NCBI RefSeq assembly: GCF_001292705.1
Contig: NZ_LGAK01000010.1
Location: forward strand, 62,001-126,000
Length of the DNA stretch: 64,000 nt
Source of the DNA: Marinagarivorans algicola
Lineage (GTDB): Bacteria > Pseudomonadota > Gammaproteobacteria > Pseudomonadales > Cellvibrionaceae
Direction: 5' to 3'
Under the pieces are notes generated by a model. The model made no database searches and was not told where the DNA came from. It saw only the letters and a list, made by a program, of their open reading frames with translations. How positions within the stretch are numbered: position 1 is the stretch's first letter; each line of letters starts with the position of its first letter. Shown one piece after another: positions 18,687 to 28,448 of this stretch. The translations under genes and the position numbers were made by a program.

Positions 18687-19048
18687 TATGGTTTTTCTCC
18701 TCGCTCTATTTGAATACCAATATCACTTGCAGCAGCAATAGCACCCGGCTTGTGAATGGCCAATTGCAGCCATTGAACAGCAAATTCTTTTTGTAATAAT
18801 TCAGCCAAACGCTCGGCGAGTGTTTCGATTAACTGAAAGGCGCTCGCCGCGACAAACTGTGTAATGCGATCAGTAATCGCCTTGTAATCTAGCGTGTGGG
18901 TTAAATCATCGCTGGCAGCAGCCAAGCGAATATCAGTGGCCATCGTGACATCAATATACAGCGGCTGGCGAATTTCACGCTCCCAATCAAAAACACCAAT
19001 CACGCCTTCAGTTTTTAGCCCCTTGATAAATACGGTATCACCATTCAT
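18686..19048 (-). CDS. folB: Dihydroneopterin aldolase
   Basis: This 120-residue enzyme cleaves 7,8-dihydroneopterin to 6-hydroxymethyl-7,8-dihydropterin, the substrate of the adjacent FolK. It shows [23 protein letters not shown] (catalytic Glu near the N-terminus), [10 protein letters not shown], and a C-terminal HKPGAI with the conserved Lys. The fold forms octamers in homologues. Its start overlaps the 3' end of tsaD by 4 bp and its stop touches folK. Confidence 0.95.
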   Translation of the reverse strand: MNGDTVFIKGLKTEGVIGVFDWEREIRQPLYIDVTMATDIRLAAASDDLTHTLDYKAITDRITQFVAASAFQLIETLAERLAELLQKEFAVQWLQLAIHKPGAIAAASDIGIQIERGEKP

Positions 19049-20094
19049 GCCTGCACTCCTGACTGCGTTAACCCTGCTAACTCAGTCATTGGCCAGCGCG
19101 GTTTGACATTTACCGCCAAGGCGGCGCGCTGACCGGCCCGTAAACGCTGACAACCGGCATAAGCAATCATCGCGCCGTTATCAGTGCAAAACTCATGGCG
19201 CGCATAAAACACCTGCGCTTTCATTTTGCCCAGTGCCGACTCGAGTTTTTGCCGTAAATGCACATTGGCAGAGACGCCACCAGCAATCACCAAGCGCTTC
19301 ATACCGCACTGCTCTAAAGCTCGACGGCACTTGATCACTAAGGTATCAGCCACCGCTTCTTGAAACGCATAAGCAATATCGGCACAGGTTTGCTCATCGG
19401 GCAAGCCATCGGGTAACGCATGCTGAGTCACGGTATTGAGGGTGAAGGTTTTTAAGCCGCTAAAGCTAAAATCAAGGCCAGGTCGATCGCACATCGGTCG
19501 CGGAAACTTAAAGCGTCCAGCAGTACCTTGCTCGGCCATAGCAGCCAACCTAGGCCCGCCAGGGTAATCAAGGTCGAGCATTTTGGCGGCTTTGTCAAAG
19601 GCCTCACCTGCCGCATCATCTAATGATTCACCCAACAAAATATATTCGCCTAGCGCCTTCACCTCGATAAGCTGCGTATGGCCACCTGATACCAGTAAAG
19701 CAACAAAAGGGTACTCCGGCGGTCTAGCCTCTAGTTGCGGCGCTAACAAATGCCCTTCCATATGATGCACGCCTATTGCTGGCACCCCTAGCCCCATGGC
19801 CAAAGCCCTTCCTGTACAAGCGCCGACAAGCAATGCTCCAATTAAGCCAGGCCCTTGCGTATAAGCAACCGCCTCAATGTCTTGCTTGGTACATGCCGCC
19901 TGCTCTAATACTTGATCGATCAGTGGTAATAGCTTGCGAATATGATCACGCGAGGCAAGCTCTGGCACTACTCCGCCGTATTCAGCATGCAAAGCCACCT
20001 GACTAAATAAAGTGTGCGCCAACAAGCCCTTTTCGCTATGGTAAAGCGCAACCCCCGTTTCATCGCACGAGGTTTCAATTCCCAACACTAACAT
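19045..20094 (-). CDS. tsaD: tRNA threonylcarbamoyladenosine transferase subunit TsaD
   Basis: This 349-residue ASKHA-fold protein (formerly Gcp/YgjD) catalyses the last step of t6A37 synthesis with TsaB and TsaE. It begins [16 protein letters not shown]. Metal ligands H111 and H115 lie in [10 protein letters not shown], and FSFSGLKT and [12 protein letters not shown] are standard family motifs. It is slightly longer than the usual 337-341 residues. It heads an operon with folB and folK and is divergent from rpsU across 296 bp, an arrangement common in Gammaproteobacteria. Confidence 0.97.
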   Translation of the reverse strand: MLVLGIETSCDETGVALYHSEKGLLAHTLFSQVALHAEYGGVVPELASRDHIRKLLPLIDQVLEQAACTKQDIEAVAYTQGPGLIGALLVGACTGRALAMGLGVPAIGVHHMEGHLLAPQLEARPPEYPFVALLVSGGHTQLIEVKALGEYILLGESLDDAAGEAFDKAAKMLDLDYPGGPRLAAMAEQGTAGRFKFPRPMCDRPGLDFSFSGLKTFTLNTVTQHALPDGLPDEQTCADIAYAFQEAVADTLVIKCRRALEQCGMKRLVIAGGVSANVHLRQKLESALGKMKAQVFYARHEFCTDNGAMIAYAGCQRLRAGQRAALAVNVKPRWPMTELAGLTQSGVQA

Positions 20095-20293
20095 TTGATA
20101 ACCACACGTTGATAACAGATAAAATCATCGCCTTTAACACAAACAGCCCGTTATTCAGGCTCACCTCACAGTGCAAGACTGTTGGCGTGTAAAAGCGCAT
20201 TAAAATGTATGGATAATATTACCTTGCAGCCCCCGAATTCTCTACGATTTTCGCCTCATAGCGTAAAACACGACCCCTGTCTACAATTAAACG

Positions 20294-20322
20294 TTGCAGG
20301 CAGCGCATCAACTGTATAGAAT
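20294..20322 (+). promoter_or_regulatory. Probable sigma-70 promoter of rpsU
   Basis: TTGCAG at 20294-20299 and TAGAAT at 20317-20322 are separated by 17 bp, and transcription would start about 60 bp before the rpsU ATG. The match is reasonable but has not been tested against background. Confidence 0.45.
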
Positions 20323-20390
20323 TGCGCACCCTTAAAACGACTGCCCCCTAAAGCAGTCATTACCCAACTTTAATTTGTACAGGTAGAAAT

Positions 20391-20606
20391 ATGCCTTCAG
20401 TAAAACTGAAAGAAAACGAGCCATTTGATGTAGCCCTTCGTCGCTTTAAGCGCTCTTGCGAAAAAGCGGGTGTTCTCGCCGAAGTTCGTCGTCGTGAATG
20501 CTATGAAAAGCCCACAACTGTTCGCAAGCGTAAAGCGGCTGCTGCTGTTAAGCGTCACGCGAAAAAAATGTCTCGCGAAAACCGCAAATTTCAACGCATG
20601 TACTAA
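20391..20606 (+). CDS. rpsU: 30S ribosomal protein S21
   Basis: This 71-residue basic protein begins [27 protein letters not shown] and ends [10 protein letters not shown], as expected for S21, which binds near the 3' end of 16S rRNA and helps initiation. A GGTAG site precedes the ATG. It is the first gene of the rpsU-(yqeY)-dnaG-rpoD macromolecular synthesis cluster. Confidence 0.98.
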   Translation: MPSVKLKENEPFDVALRRFKRSCEKAGVLAEVRRRECYEKPTTVRKRKAAAAVKRHAKKMSRENRKFQRMY

Positions 20607-20855
20607 TCGCACTTGCGCTGCATAAAACGGCAACGCAACGTGTTACTGCACTCGCCCACACCACTGTATTAGTTGCAACGTTAAGCCCCGCATTCTAAAA
20701 CAGCATTAAGAGCAGCGCAGTTATTAAGCACAAATACTATCGTTTTGATGTTAGCATCGAAGCTAGTACGGAATGTTATATTTCATTCCACTGTTAAGTC
20801 GTATTTCAATATTATTGAAAAACCACTTAATACAACAATTTAGGGCGACTACCTG

Positions 20856-21305
20856 ATGAGCGAAATCAAACAAGCAATCACCAGCGCAGTTAAAGATGCT
20901 ATGCGAGCCAAAGCGAAAGAACGCCTCAGCGTTTTACGCATGGTAACGGCAGAATTTAAACGCATAGAAGTTGATGAACGCATAGAACTTGATGACGCTC
21001 GCGTGCTCGCGGTGCTCGATAAAATGACCAAGCAGCGCCGCGATGCCGCTACTCAGTTTACTGATGCCAATCGCCAAGATTTAGCTGATATTGAAAATTT
21101 TGAAATTGAAGTGATACAGGCTTTTTTACCCCAAGCCCTCACCGAAGAAGAAATACACACACTTATCCGTGAGGCCATTGCCAGTACAGGCGCCAGCAAT
21201 ATGGGTGATATGGGCAAAGTGATGGGCATTATCAAGCCTCGAGTACAAGGCCGCGCCGACATGGGTGCCGTAAGCAAGCTTATCAAAGCTAGCTTACAAG
21301 ACTAA
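20856..21305 (+). CDS. GatB/YqeY domain protein
   Basis: This 149-residue, mostly helical protein belongs to the YqeY family, related to the C-terminal tail domain of GatB. It shows AMRAKAKERLSVLRMVTAEFKRIEVDER and, near the end, GDMGKVMGIIKPRVQGRADMGAVSKLIK. Its role is unclear; a link to tRNA-dependent amidation is presumed from the domain. It lies between rpsU and dnaG, as in pseudomonads and relatives. A 249-bp gap separates it from rpsU and may hold an internal promoter. Confidence 0.9.
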   Translation: MSEIKQAITSAVKDAMRAKAKERLSVLRMVTAEFKRIEVDERIELDDARVLAVLDKMTKQRRDAATQFTDANRQDLADIENFEIEVIQAFLPQALTEEEIHTLIREAIASTGASNMGDMGKVMGIIKPRVQGRADMGAVSKLIKASLQD

Positions 21306-21400
21306 GAACCGCCCATACACGCAAATCGCAGCGAGGCATTCACCTAACCAGTGCGCTACTGACCAGCAAAACAACGGCATATTGACTACGAGCCCGCGCA

Positions 21401-23404
21401 ATGAGCCGCATCCCACAACCCTTTATTGATGACTTACTCAACCGACTCGATATCGTCGAGATTGTCGATAAACGCGTAAAGCTCAAGAAAACCGGCAAAA
21501 ACTATTCAGCCTGCTGCCCTTTTCATAACGAAAAAACACCCTCTTTTACTGTAAGCCAAGACAAACAGTTTTACTATTGCTTTGGCTGTGGTGCCAGCGG
21601 TAATGCCTTGGGCTTTGTTATGGAGTTCGACAAAACCGATTTTGTCGATGCTGTAGAATCCCTTGCCAGTAGTGCAGGCCTGCAGGTCCCCAAAGAAGAG
21701 TCCCACTCCAAAAGCAGCAAACCCAAACAAGACTTCAAAAGCCTCTACAAGCTGCTCGCCGACTGCAGCGAGTTTTATCAAGAGCAACTGAAAGAGCACC
21801 CCGATCGCTCAAAAGCCGTCAAATATCTACAAGAGCGCGGCCTAACTGGGCATATAGCCAAAACCTATGGCATGGGCTACGCCCCGCAAGGCTGGAACAA
21901 CCTGCTCAGTAAATTTGGCTTAACCGAAGACGACTGCAAAGCACTGATTACCGCCGGCATGGTGATTGACAACACCGAAGACAACAAGCGCTACGACCGC
22001 TTTCGCCACCGTATCATGTTCCCCATTTTAGATACACGTGGGCGCACCATCGGCTTTGGGGGTCGCGTATTAGGCGAAGAAAACCGCGTAGGTGCCGACG
22101 GAAAAAAAATGAAAGGGGGCGGCCCCAAATACCTTAACTCCCCCGAAACACCCGTCTTTCATAAAGGCAAGGAGCTCTACGGGCTCTATCAGGCGCGCCA
22201 AGCCAACCGCACACTCAAGCACCTGTTAGTCGTTGAGGGCTATATGGATGTCATTGCACTTGCGCAGTACGGCATCACCAATGCTGTAGCCACGCTAGGC
22301 ACCGCCTGCGGCGAAGAGCACCTCAAGCTCGCCTTTAAATACACCAACACCATCGTATTTTGCTTTGATGGTGACAAGGCCGGCCGCACCGCCGCCAAGC
22401 GCGCGCTCGAAAATGCCATCCCGGTGATGCATGACGGCTATCAAATCCAGTTTTTATTTGTTCCTGAAGGGCAAGACCCCGACTCTCTTGTCCGCCAGAT
22501 TGGTCCCGAGCGCTTCGCCGAGCTTGTCGCCAAAGGCAGCCCACTAGAAGAGTTCTTTTTTGATGTGCTCAGCGAAGACCTAGATACCACCTCAATGGGC
22601 GGGCGCGCACGCTTAAGCAAGCTAGCTGCGCCGCTATTGCACAAGCTGCCCAAAAGCGTATATCGCGAACTCATGTTTGAGCTACTGGCGCAGCGCACAG
22701 GCCTAAACCAAGATATCTTACAAGAACTCATCGCCGAACCCGTCCCCAAACTGGCACCCGATGAACTCACTCCCACCAAACTGCAGAGCCCAGACACGCA
22801 GCATGACACACCACCGCCACACGATGACGGCTTTATTCCTGCTTTCGACGGTGAGCCCACACCTTACGAGTCGTATTTTGCACAACAAGTACCGCTTAAC
22901 AGCACCAGCGCAAACACGCAAACACAACAGCTCGCAACACACTCAAGCAAAATTAAATTGCCAGCCCACAAGCTTGCCATTCGTTTATTACTCGAAAACC
23001 CAGCGCTTGCGCACCGCATCCAGACGCTCGAGCTACCAGAATCTCCCGAAACAACGCACTTATTGCGGCTTTTCCACTTTTTGAAGCTACGCGAAAACCC
23101 TACATTCAATAGTATTGTTGGCGCCTGGCTCGGTATTTTTGGCCCTGATGCCAAAGAAGATCTACTCGACGCCACCGCAACAGAGGTGCTAGGGCAAGCC
23201 AAAAAGAGTCCTGCTTTTGATGATTATCAAGAGCTACAAGACGCCCTCAGCAAGCTGCAACAACAAGCTGACGAGCGCCAGCGACGCCAAGCACTTAGCC
23301 AGCTACACTCCAAACCATTCAACACCCTCTCGCCCGAAGACAAGCAACAACTACTCGACCTGCTGGCCTCAGGCAAATCCAAAACCCCCTCTAAAACAGA
23401 ATAA
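21401..23404 (+). CDS. dnaG: DNA primase
   Basis: This 667-residue primase makes RNA primers for replication. The N-terminal CHC2 zinc-binding ligands are C39, H42, C60 and C63. The Toprim domain carries the EGYMDV glutamate and the FDGDKAG acidic pair. A linker at about 440-510 rich in Pro, His, Gln and Thr leads to a C-terminal DnaB-binding helical domain. It is 178 bp upstream of rpoD. Confidence 0.97.
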   Translation: MSRIPQPFIDDLLNRLDIVEIVDKRVKLKKTGKNYSACCPFHNEKTPSFTVSQDKQFYYCFGCGASGNALGFVMEFDKTDFVDAVESLASSAGLQVPKEESHSKSSKPKQDFKSLYKLLADCSEFYQEQLKEHPDRSKAVKYLQERGLTGHIAKTYGMGYAPQGWNNLLSKFGLTEDDCKALITAGMVIDNTEDNKRYDRFRHRIMFPILDTRGRTIGFGGRVLGEENRVGADGKKMKGGGPKYLNSPETPVFHKGKELYGLYQARQANRTLKHLLVVEGYMDVIALAQYGITNAVATLGTACGEEHLKLAFKYTNTIVFCFDGDKAGRTAAKRALENAIPVMHDGYQIQFLFVPEGQDPDSLVRQIGPERFAELVAKGSPLEEFFFDVLSEDLDTTSMGGRARLSKLAAPLLHKLPKSVYRELMFELLAQRTGLNQDILQELIAEPVPKLAPDELTPTKLQSPDTQHDTPPPHDDGFIPAFDGEPTPYESYFAQQVPLNSTSANTQTQQLATHSSKIKLPAHKLAIRLLLENPALAHRIQTLELPESPETTHLLRLFHFLKLRENPTFNSIVGAWLGIFGPDAKEDLLDATATEVLGQAKKSPAFDDYQELQDALSKLQQQADERQRRQALSQLHSKPFNTLSPEDKQQLLDLLASGKSKTPSKTE

Positions 23405-23508
23405 GTTCAAAAACGCCCATTAATGCGTCAAAATAAAATCACATGGTAGCCAAAAGCCTAAAACTCACCTTAAGTGATGAAAAAACGAACACAAAACAAT
23501 ATCTTAAA

Positions 23509-23537
23509 TAGTAAATTTTAGAGATTTCAACTATAAT
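23509..23537 (+). promoter_or_regulatory. Possible internal promoter before rpoD
   Basis: A perfect TATAAT (23532-23537) lies 45 bp before the rpoD start inside the AT-rich dnaG-rpoD gap. The hexamer at the -35 spacing (TAGTAA, 23509-23514) is weak. An rpoD-proximal promoter is common in this operon. Confidence 0.4.
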
Positions 23538-23582
23538 GTCCGGCTATCCCGTCACACCTAACCTGCTTTAACGGATGCTTGA

Positions 23583-25409
23583 ATGAGCGAAAACAAACAG
23601 TCGCGAATCAAAGACTTAATCAATCGTGGTCGCGAGCAAGGCTACCTGACCTACGACGAAGTTAATGATCACCTACCCGAAGATATTTCCGATCCAGATC
23701 AGGTCGAAGATATCATTCAAATGATCAATGACATGGGCATTCGCGTGTTTGAAACAGCGCCCGATGCCGATGAGCTGTTAATGAATGACAGCGAAAACCC
23801 TGACGAGATTGCCGCCGCTGAAGCCGCTGCCGCACTTGCCGCCGTAGAAACTGAAGTTGGCCGCACTACCGACCCCGTACGCATGTACATGCGTGAAATG
23901 GGTACGGTAGAGCTACTGACACGCGAAGGTGAAATCGCCATCGCCAAACGCATAGAAGAGGGCCTGCGTGAGCTGATGCACGCACTCGCTTTTTGGCCCG
24001 GCTCGGTCAAAGCGCTGCTTGACGAGTTTGAGCTTTGCGAACAAGGCGAGCGCCGCCTAACAGATGTTATTAGCGGGTGGCTAGACCCCGCCGAAGATCC
24101 GGAGGCCCCTAAAATCGAGGGCTTCCAAGAAAAAGCCGTCGGCGTCATTGATGATGACAAAAAAGATGACGAAGACGAAGAAGACGAAGAAAACACAGGT
24201 ATCGACCCTGAGTATGCCCGCGAGCGCTTTACCGAACTCAAAGAAGCCTACTTAGCTGCTGAAGAAGTCATCGCCGCTAAAGGTCGCATGAGCAAAGAAG
24301 CCGGCATTGCCCTAGAAGAGCTAGGCAGCGTATTCCGCTTCTTTAAGCTACCGCCTCGCCAGTTTGATCCAATCTATGGCAGCGCCCGCGAAATACTCCA
24401 AAAGGTGCGTACCACTGAGCGCGATCTCATGATGCAGTGTATTCGCTATGGCAAAATGCCACGCAAAACCTTCATTAAAGAATTTCCCGGCAACGAGACT
24501 GATCTTGATTGGATTCCAACAATCATCAAGAAAAAACGCGACTACTCCGATAACATGCGCAACGTTCAAGACAACATCTTAAAGCGCCAAGAAATCTTAT
24601 TGGAAATGGAGCAAGCCACCGGCCTAGAGCTCAGCACCATCAAAGAGATCAACCGCCGCATGTCACTTGGCGAAGCGCGCGCTCGCCGCGCCAAAAAAGA
24701 AATGGTCGAAGCCAACTTACGCCTCGTGATTTCGATTGCCAAAAAATACACCAACCGTGGCTTACAATTTTTGGATCTTATCCAAGAAGGCAACATCGGC
24801 CTAATGAAAGCGGTTGATAAGTTTGAATACCGCCGCGGTTACAAGTTCTCGACTTACGCAACATGGTGGATTCGTCAAGCTATTACCCGCTCGATTGCAG
24901 ACCAGGCGCGCACTATCCGCATCCCAGTGCATATGATTGAGACCATCAACAAACTCAACCGTATCAGCCGTCAAATGCTTCAAGAAATGGGCCGCGAACC
25001 CACACCCGAAGAGCTTGGCGAGCGCATGGAAATGCCTGAAGACAAAGTGCGCAAAGTGCTCAAAATCGCCAAAGAGCCCATCTCAATGGAAACCCCCATT
25101 GGCGACGACGAAGACTCGCACCTTGGCGACTTTATTGAAGACGGTACCATTACCTCGCCAGTGGAATCCGCCACTACACAAGGCCTAATGGAGTCAACAC
25201 GCGAAGTGCTCGCCGGCCTCACAGCCCGCGAAGCTAAAGTACTGCGCATGCGCTTTGGTATCGACATGAATACCGACCACACCCTAGAAGAGGTGGGCAA
25301 GCAGTTCGATGTAACCCGCGAGCGTATTCGCCAAATCGAAGCCAAAGCCCTACGGAAACTACGCCATCCAACACGCTCAGACCACCTGCGCAGCTTTTTA
25401 GATGAGTAG
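23583..25409 (+). CDS. rpoD: RNA polymerase sigma factor RpoD (sigma-70)
   Basis: This 608-residue housekeeping sigma factor has region 1.1 at the N-terminus and an acidic non-conserved insert at about 195-205 ([14 protein letters not shown]). Regions 2.1-2.4 include [20 protein letters not shown] and [15 protein letters not shown]; region 3 follows, and region 4.2 carries the helix-turn-helix [20 protein letters not shown]. It recognises TTGACA/TATAAT promoters. A terminator lies 45 bp past the stop. Confidence 0.99.
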   Translation: MSENKQSRIKDLINRGREQGYLTYDEVNDHLPEDISDPDQVEDIIQMINDMGIRVFETAPDADELLMNDSENPDEIAAAEAAAALAAVETEVGRTTDPVRMYMREMGTVELLTREGEIAIAKRIEEGLRELMHALAFWPGSVKALLDEFELCEQGERRLTDVISGWLDPAEDPEAPKIEGFQEKAVGVIDDDKKDDEDEEDEENTGIDPEYARERFTELKEAYLAAEEVIAAKGRMSKEAGIALEELGSVFRFFKLPPRQFDPIYGSAREILQKVRTTERDLMMQCIRYGKMPRKTFIKEFPGNETDLDWIPTIIKKKRDYSDNMRNVQDNILKRQEILLEMEQATGLELSTIKEINRRMSLGEARARRAKKEMVEANLRLVISIAKKYTNRGLQFLDLIQEGNIGLMKAVDKFEYRRGYKFSTYATWWIRQAITRSIADQARTIRIPVHMIETINKLNRISRQMLQEMGREPTPEELGERMEMPEDKVRKVLKIAKEPISMETPIGDDEDSHLGDFIEDGTITSPVESATTQGLMESTREVLAGLTAREAKVLRMRFGIDMNTDHTLEEVGKQFDVTRERIRQIEAKALRKLRHPTRSDHLRSFLDE

Positions 25410-25454
25410 TGCAAGTAGAGTCGGGCGCGCTACCTAACTAGCAATATCTCACTC

Positions 25455-25482
25455 AAAAGCCCCTGCCTGCAGGGGCTTTTTT
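25455..25482 (+). terminator. rpoD terminator
   Basis: AAAAGCCCCTG and CAGGGGCTTTT form an 11-bp perfect stem with a CCTG loop, followed by T residues. It ends the macromolecular synthesis operon. Confidence 0.93.
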
Positions 25483-25685
25483 ATGCCCGCCACTTTTGCC
25501 CACCAAAGACATAACCACACATCAGCAGCCATAACGAGTAACAAGGCTTTGACCCACAAAGCAAAGAATGCCACACACGACCGACAAAATAGTAGCCAAG
25601 CCCAAAACAAGCCCTTATAATGCCCACCTCCTTTAGGCCACGCAGTAATTACAAAACACTGCACAAGCCAAAAGCATCCTATTTA

Positions 25686-25762
25686 GGGCCTTTAGCTCAG
25701 TTGGTTAGAGCATCCGACTCATAATCGGCAGGTCCCCAGTTCAAGTCTGGGAAGGCCCACCA
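25686..25762 (+). tRNA. tRNA with CAU anticodon, probably tRNA-Ile2 (lysidine)
   Basis: This 77-nt tRNA has acceptor stem GGGCCTT/AAGGCCC and an encoded CCA. The anticodon loop CTCATAA gives CAU, so it is either elongator Met or the minor Ile tRNA modified by TilS. I favour Ile2 because the acceptor stem has C4-G69 and C5-G68, positions known to favour TilS recognition, and because its T arm (GTTCAAGTC) matches Ile2 more than Met tRNAs. The position downstream of rpoD is conserved in related genera. Confidence 0.93.
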
Positions 25763-25766
25763 TATC

Positions 25767-25800
25767 AAAGCCCCGAGCCATAAGATTTTCGGGGCTTTTT
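25767..25800 (+). terminator. tRNA terminator
   Basis: AAAGCCCCGA and TCGGGGCTTT pair over 10 bp around a 12-nt loop and are followed by T residues, 5 bp after the tRNA CCA. Confidence 0.88.
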
Positions 25801-25952
25801 GCTAAAATGAAAACTCTCTTGAAACGTTGCTTACACGCACTTACATTCGTATTAGCTGATTGAATTGAAAGGGCAACTAATGGCTACTAATATTGCCTAT
25901 TAACAGCTATACTAATTACAGAGGGTAACGAAATGCCCGTTTGGAGGCGACA

Positions 25953-26120
25953 ATGAAAGCTTCGAAAAGTGATGCAAATAAGAAAAGCGCAATAAGTAAA
26001 GTGGCCAGATCAGTAAGCTTCAGCTCAGATAATTTATCGAGCAAAAAGACTGTTTCTAAAGATAGGGAACGCTATATTAGAGACGTTTCTGCCAAAGCGC
26101 TATCTGCAGTCTGCGCATAA
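25953..26120 (+). CDS. Small unknown basic/serine-rich protein, 55 aa
   Basis: This short frame has an excellent ribosome binding site (GGAGG at 25943-25947, 5 bp before the ATG) and is closed by its own terminator 20 bp after the stop, which argues that it is real. The 55-residue product is rich in Lys and Ser (MKASKSDANKKSAISKVARS at the start) and ends ALSAVCA with a single Cys. There is no signal peptide or membrane segment. I do not recognise it. It sits between a tRNA and another unknown gene, which suggests an accessory insertion. Confidence 0.6.
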   Translation: MKASKSDANKKSAISKVARSVSFSSDNLSSKKTVSKDRERYIRDVSAKALSAVCA

Positions 26121-26140
26121 TTTTCAAAGAAATTTTCAAT

Positions 26141-26167
26141 AACGCCCCATTTATATGGGGCGTTTTT
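26141..26167 (+). terminator. Terminator between two unknown genes
   Basis: AACGCCCCAT and ATGGGGCGTT form a perfect 10-bp stem with a TTAT loop, followed by TTTTT. It separates the 55-aa gene from the coiled-coil gene at 26186. Confidence 0.92.
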
Positions 26168-26185
26168 GTTTGTGGGGGATAACGG

Positions 26186-26782
26186 TTGAGTAAAAAGTGG
26201 GTGTTCGCCAGCTTAGTCACGGACGATAAAGATGCTATCGGCCTCATTGCCTACGCGCTTTACAAGCATAAAAAGCATACGCTCGCCACCACGCTGCGAA
26301 ATGAAGGCCGAGAAGAAAACGATATACAAACTCAAGTTCAAACTTTTCATGATCAAACCCTGCAACACAATTCATTGGATGACTACAGGGACAAAGCTAC
26401 GAATTTCTTAAATCAAATGATCAAAGAAGTTGAGACCCGAGAGAAGGAGAAGTATCAGAAGGAAAAAGCAAAGTCAGACAAAGAGCACAAGAGCACCCTA
26501 ACAAAAGAAAAGACAAAACTGTTCAATAAAATTAAAAACTATCAAGAAGTAAATCGGGAATGGTACGAAAAGCTTGGCTCATGGCTTCTATCGGGCATCC
26601 CAAGCATTGTTTCATCATTTATAGTCACCTGCTTACTACTAGGCGCATCAATGTTTTTAGTTTCAGAAGCAAAGCGCCAAGAAGTATTTACCGAGCTTGC
26701 CTCAAAGTATCTTGGAATACAGCAAGGGGCGCAGCCCACAAAATCAAGCGCAAACCAGAAACCGCAGCCCCCTTCCCGCTAG
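26186..26782 (+). CDS. Unknown coiled-coil, C-terminally anchored membrane protein
   Basis: The best start is TTG at 26186 (GGGGGAT 7 bp before), giving 198 residues. The N-terminal 45 residues look like a small conserved domain (KKWVFASLVTDDKDAIGLIA followed by YALYKHKK). A charged Lys/Glu-rich coiled coil covers about 80-120, one hydrophobic segment lies at about 137-160, and a short Pro/Gln/Ser-rich tail follows. This topology suggests a cytoplasmic sensor or linker held at the inner membrane. I do not recognise the family. It begins right after the terminator of the 55-aa gene, so it has its own promoter or relies on read-through. Confidence 0.65.
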   Translation: MSKKWVFASLVTDDKDAIGLIAYALYKHKKHTLATTLRNEGREENDIQTQVQTFHDQTLQHNSLDDYRDKATNFLNQMIKEVETREKEKYQKEKAKSDKEHKSTLTKEKTKLFNKIKNYQEVNREWYEKLGSWLLSGIPSIVSSFIVTCLLLGASMFLVSEAKRQEVFTELASKYLGIQQGAQPTKSSANQKPQPPSR

Positions 26783-27329
26783 GGGCAATAGCAGCCGATC
26801 GTTGCCTGTGCAGCCCACAGCGACCGCACAACCCGAGTCTTGCATAGGCGAAGATCGAGCACTCACCCGCATACTTTTCCATGTAATGTCGGCATGCGTT
26901 GACGCTATCAGCATTGACGACAGCGCCCAGAAGAACTGGACGCCGGAGGCTAGATCACGACCGGAGCGGTGCCGCTCTAGCGGAGGAGGTTGGGTTAGCG
27001 TGCGAATCGCAGACCGAACGACACTAGGCAAGGTTATCGGCTTGCTACCAATTCGAATTTTGGCAGATCACGGCAATCGACAGTCCCATCCTTAACCACA
27101 TTATCCTTAAAACGTGATTGCATAGCGCAGCTATCGTCTCCTACTTATTAGCGTCATACGCCAAGCGAGGAAGTATTCTCTTCCGTATCTTCACGCTCCA
27201 AAAACCCAAGGGTTAGGCCTTTACAAATTTCCTAATTAGGATAAAGGAAGGCGTAAAAGGTAAACACATCTACATTAAAGTCGCAACACTTAACCAGCAG
27301 GGCATTGCTAATCTTGCATTCAAACAGTA
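26783..27329. other. Gene-free segment of mixed composition
   Basis: No convincing gene is visible. The first 300 bp are GC-rich and contain the small inverted repeat GAGCGG/CCGCTC near 26960; the rest is AT-rich. Several overlapping frames exist, none with a start and ribosome binding site. A start-less plus-strand frame at about 27212-27460 runs antisense into the lipoprotein gene. Eroded foreign DNA is the simplest reading. Confidence 0.35.
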
Positions 27330-28448
27330 TTACTCCGCTTCACCCAACATGTATTCATGGAAGGTAAAAATATTAACTGACGGAAAACCCGATACGCTAA
27401 GCAAGCGACTGCCAAACTCAGTGAATTTAGGGTTCATAATAACGTCGCATTTTGCATGATCAAGATCAGCAAAATAATTGGCATACTTTTTACTGCCATT
27501 CAGTGAGCTAAGGTTCAGATTTTTATACGCCTGATTATAGCCTCGAAGCATGACGGCAGAATCGTAATCAAAAGACGCATCAAAAGCATTATTACCCTGG
27601 CGGACATTAGTCCTGAATGAGCGCACTTTAAACGCTACAGCATCATTAGCGACATCAACAAGTTTACAGTTAAGGCGCGTGGTATAACCACCTACCGGTA
27701 AAGTGAAGCCCAGTGATTTACAGACTGACCCTTCTTGCAGCATGCGTTCACGTACAACAAAGGCCAAGCCCTCAACCGTTGACGAGTTACCGCACTGCGC
27801 TATGTGCGCTTGCGTTGTGACACCCAAGTTAGGGGGCGTCGAGAAATCCCAATTGCCACCGGGGTAGCTGTCGCCATCTTGCGCCAAAATATCACCCGAT
27901 AGCGCAATGTTATAAATGAGGTTTTCTTTTAACGGTTCGGCAGGTGTAAAAGTTAATGTGCGTGCATCGGCAATAGCAACGGTACCACTGACGGCTATTG
28001 CTGTGTCTCGCTCGCTTAATATAATGGCACTATTGGTATCCACACTGGCGCTATCTATGTCCTTGCTCAATGTGACACTCAAAACAGAAGCGGGCAAAAT
28101 ATATCGCTGATTTTTAGCGGGGAAGCTTTTTTCAACACCAAAAACCGGGGCACTGCTTGATGAGCTCATCGCTTGTGAGCTAGGCGGCTGCTCGCCTTCT
28201 GGGCTAGCTTCTGAGCTAGAGGCCAAACTACTTAATGCCATAGACGAAACAGATGAAACGACAGGCATTTCGCTAGTGGCTTCACTGGATACAGCACTAG
28301 AGGCGGTACCGCTATTTTGCAAAGAAGAGGCTGTACCCGCATCGCTGGTGGCATCTTCTTTTATGGGCTTAGAAGAACCCGAGTTACCACCACAAGCCGA
28401 TAGCGCTAACGACAGCACACCGAGAGATAAAAAATATATAGGACTCAT
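27330..28448 (-). CDS. Secreted lipoprotein with Ser-rich linker and Ig-like domain
   Basis: I place the start at ATG 28448, after an AGGG site, because it gives a lipoprotein signal directly: MSPIYFLSLGVLSLALSAC, with the lipidated Cys at 19. The 372-residue product has a Ser/Ala/Glu linker (about 20-115), then a Big_5-type Ig-like domain (VLSVTLSKDIDSASVDTNSA and LTFTPAEPLKENLIYNIALSG), then a 170-residue C-terminal domain with four Cys (AHIAQCG, GSVCKSLGF, RLNCKLVD, AKCDVIM). A decayed relative of the C-terminal domain lies at 34263-34785. It lies downstream of the DUF1592 and DUF1552 genes on the same strand, after a 320-bp gap. Function unknown; probably a cell-surface partner of those proteins. 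Confidence 0.7.
   Translation of the reverse strand: MSPIYFLSLGVLSLALSACGGNSGSSKPIKEDATSDAGTASSLQNSGTASSAVSSEATSEMPVVSSVSSMALSSLASSSEASPEGEQPPSSQAMSSSSSAPVFGVEKSFPAKNQRYILPASVLSVTLSKDIDSASVDTNSAIILSERDTAIAVSGTVAIADARTLTFTPAEPLKENLIYNIALSGDILAQDGDSYPGGNWDFSTPPNLGVTTQAHIAQCGNSSTVEGLAFVVRERMLQEGSVCKSLGFTLPVGGYTTRLNCKLVDVANDAVAFKVRSFRTNVRQGNNAFDASFDYDSAVMLRGYNQAYKNLNLSSLNGSKKYANYFADLDHAKCDVIMNPKFTEFGSRLLSVSGFPSVNIFTFHEYMLGEAE

Noticed and set aside
22441-22860. 139-codon minus frame inside dnaG
   Set aside because: Serine-rich antisense shadow of an intact primase gene.
25449-25664. 71-codon minus frame between rpoD and the tRNA
   Set aside because: It overlaps the rpoD terminator hairpin and has no ribosome binding site.
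26697-27095. Overlapping frames after the coiled-coil gene, including a 132-codon plus frame and a 95-codon minus frame
   Set aside because: They overlap each other and the 26186 gene, with no ribosome binding site or recognisable domain.
27212-27460. Start-less plus frame (with HIYIKVATLNQQGIANLAF)
   Set aside because: No start codon; the second half is antisense to the lipoprotein gene. It could be a fragment of a lost gene but cannot be supported.
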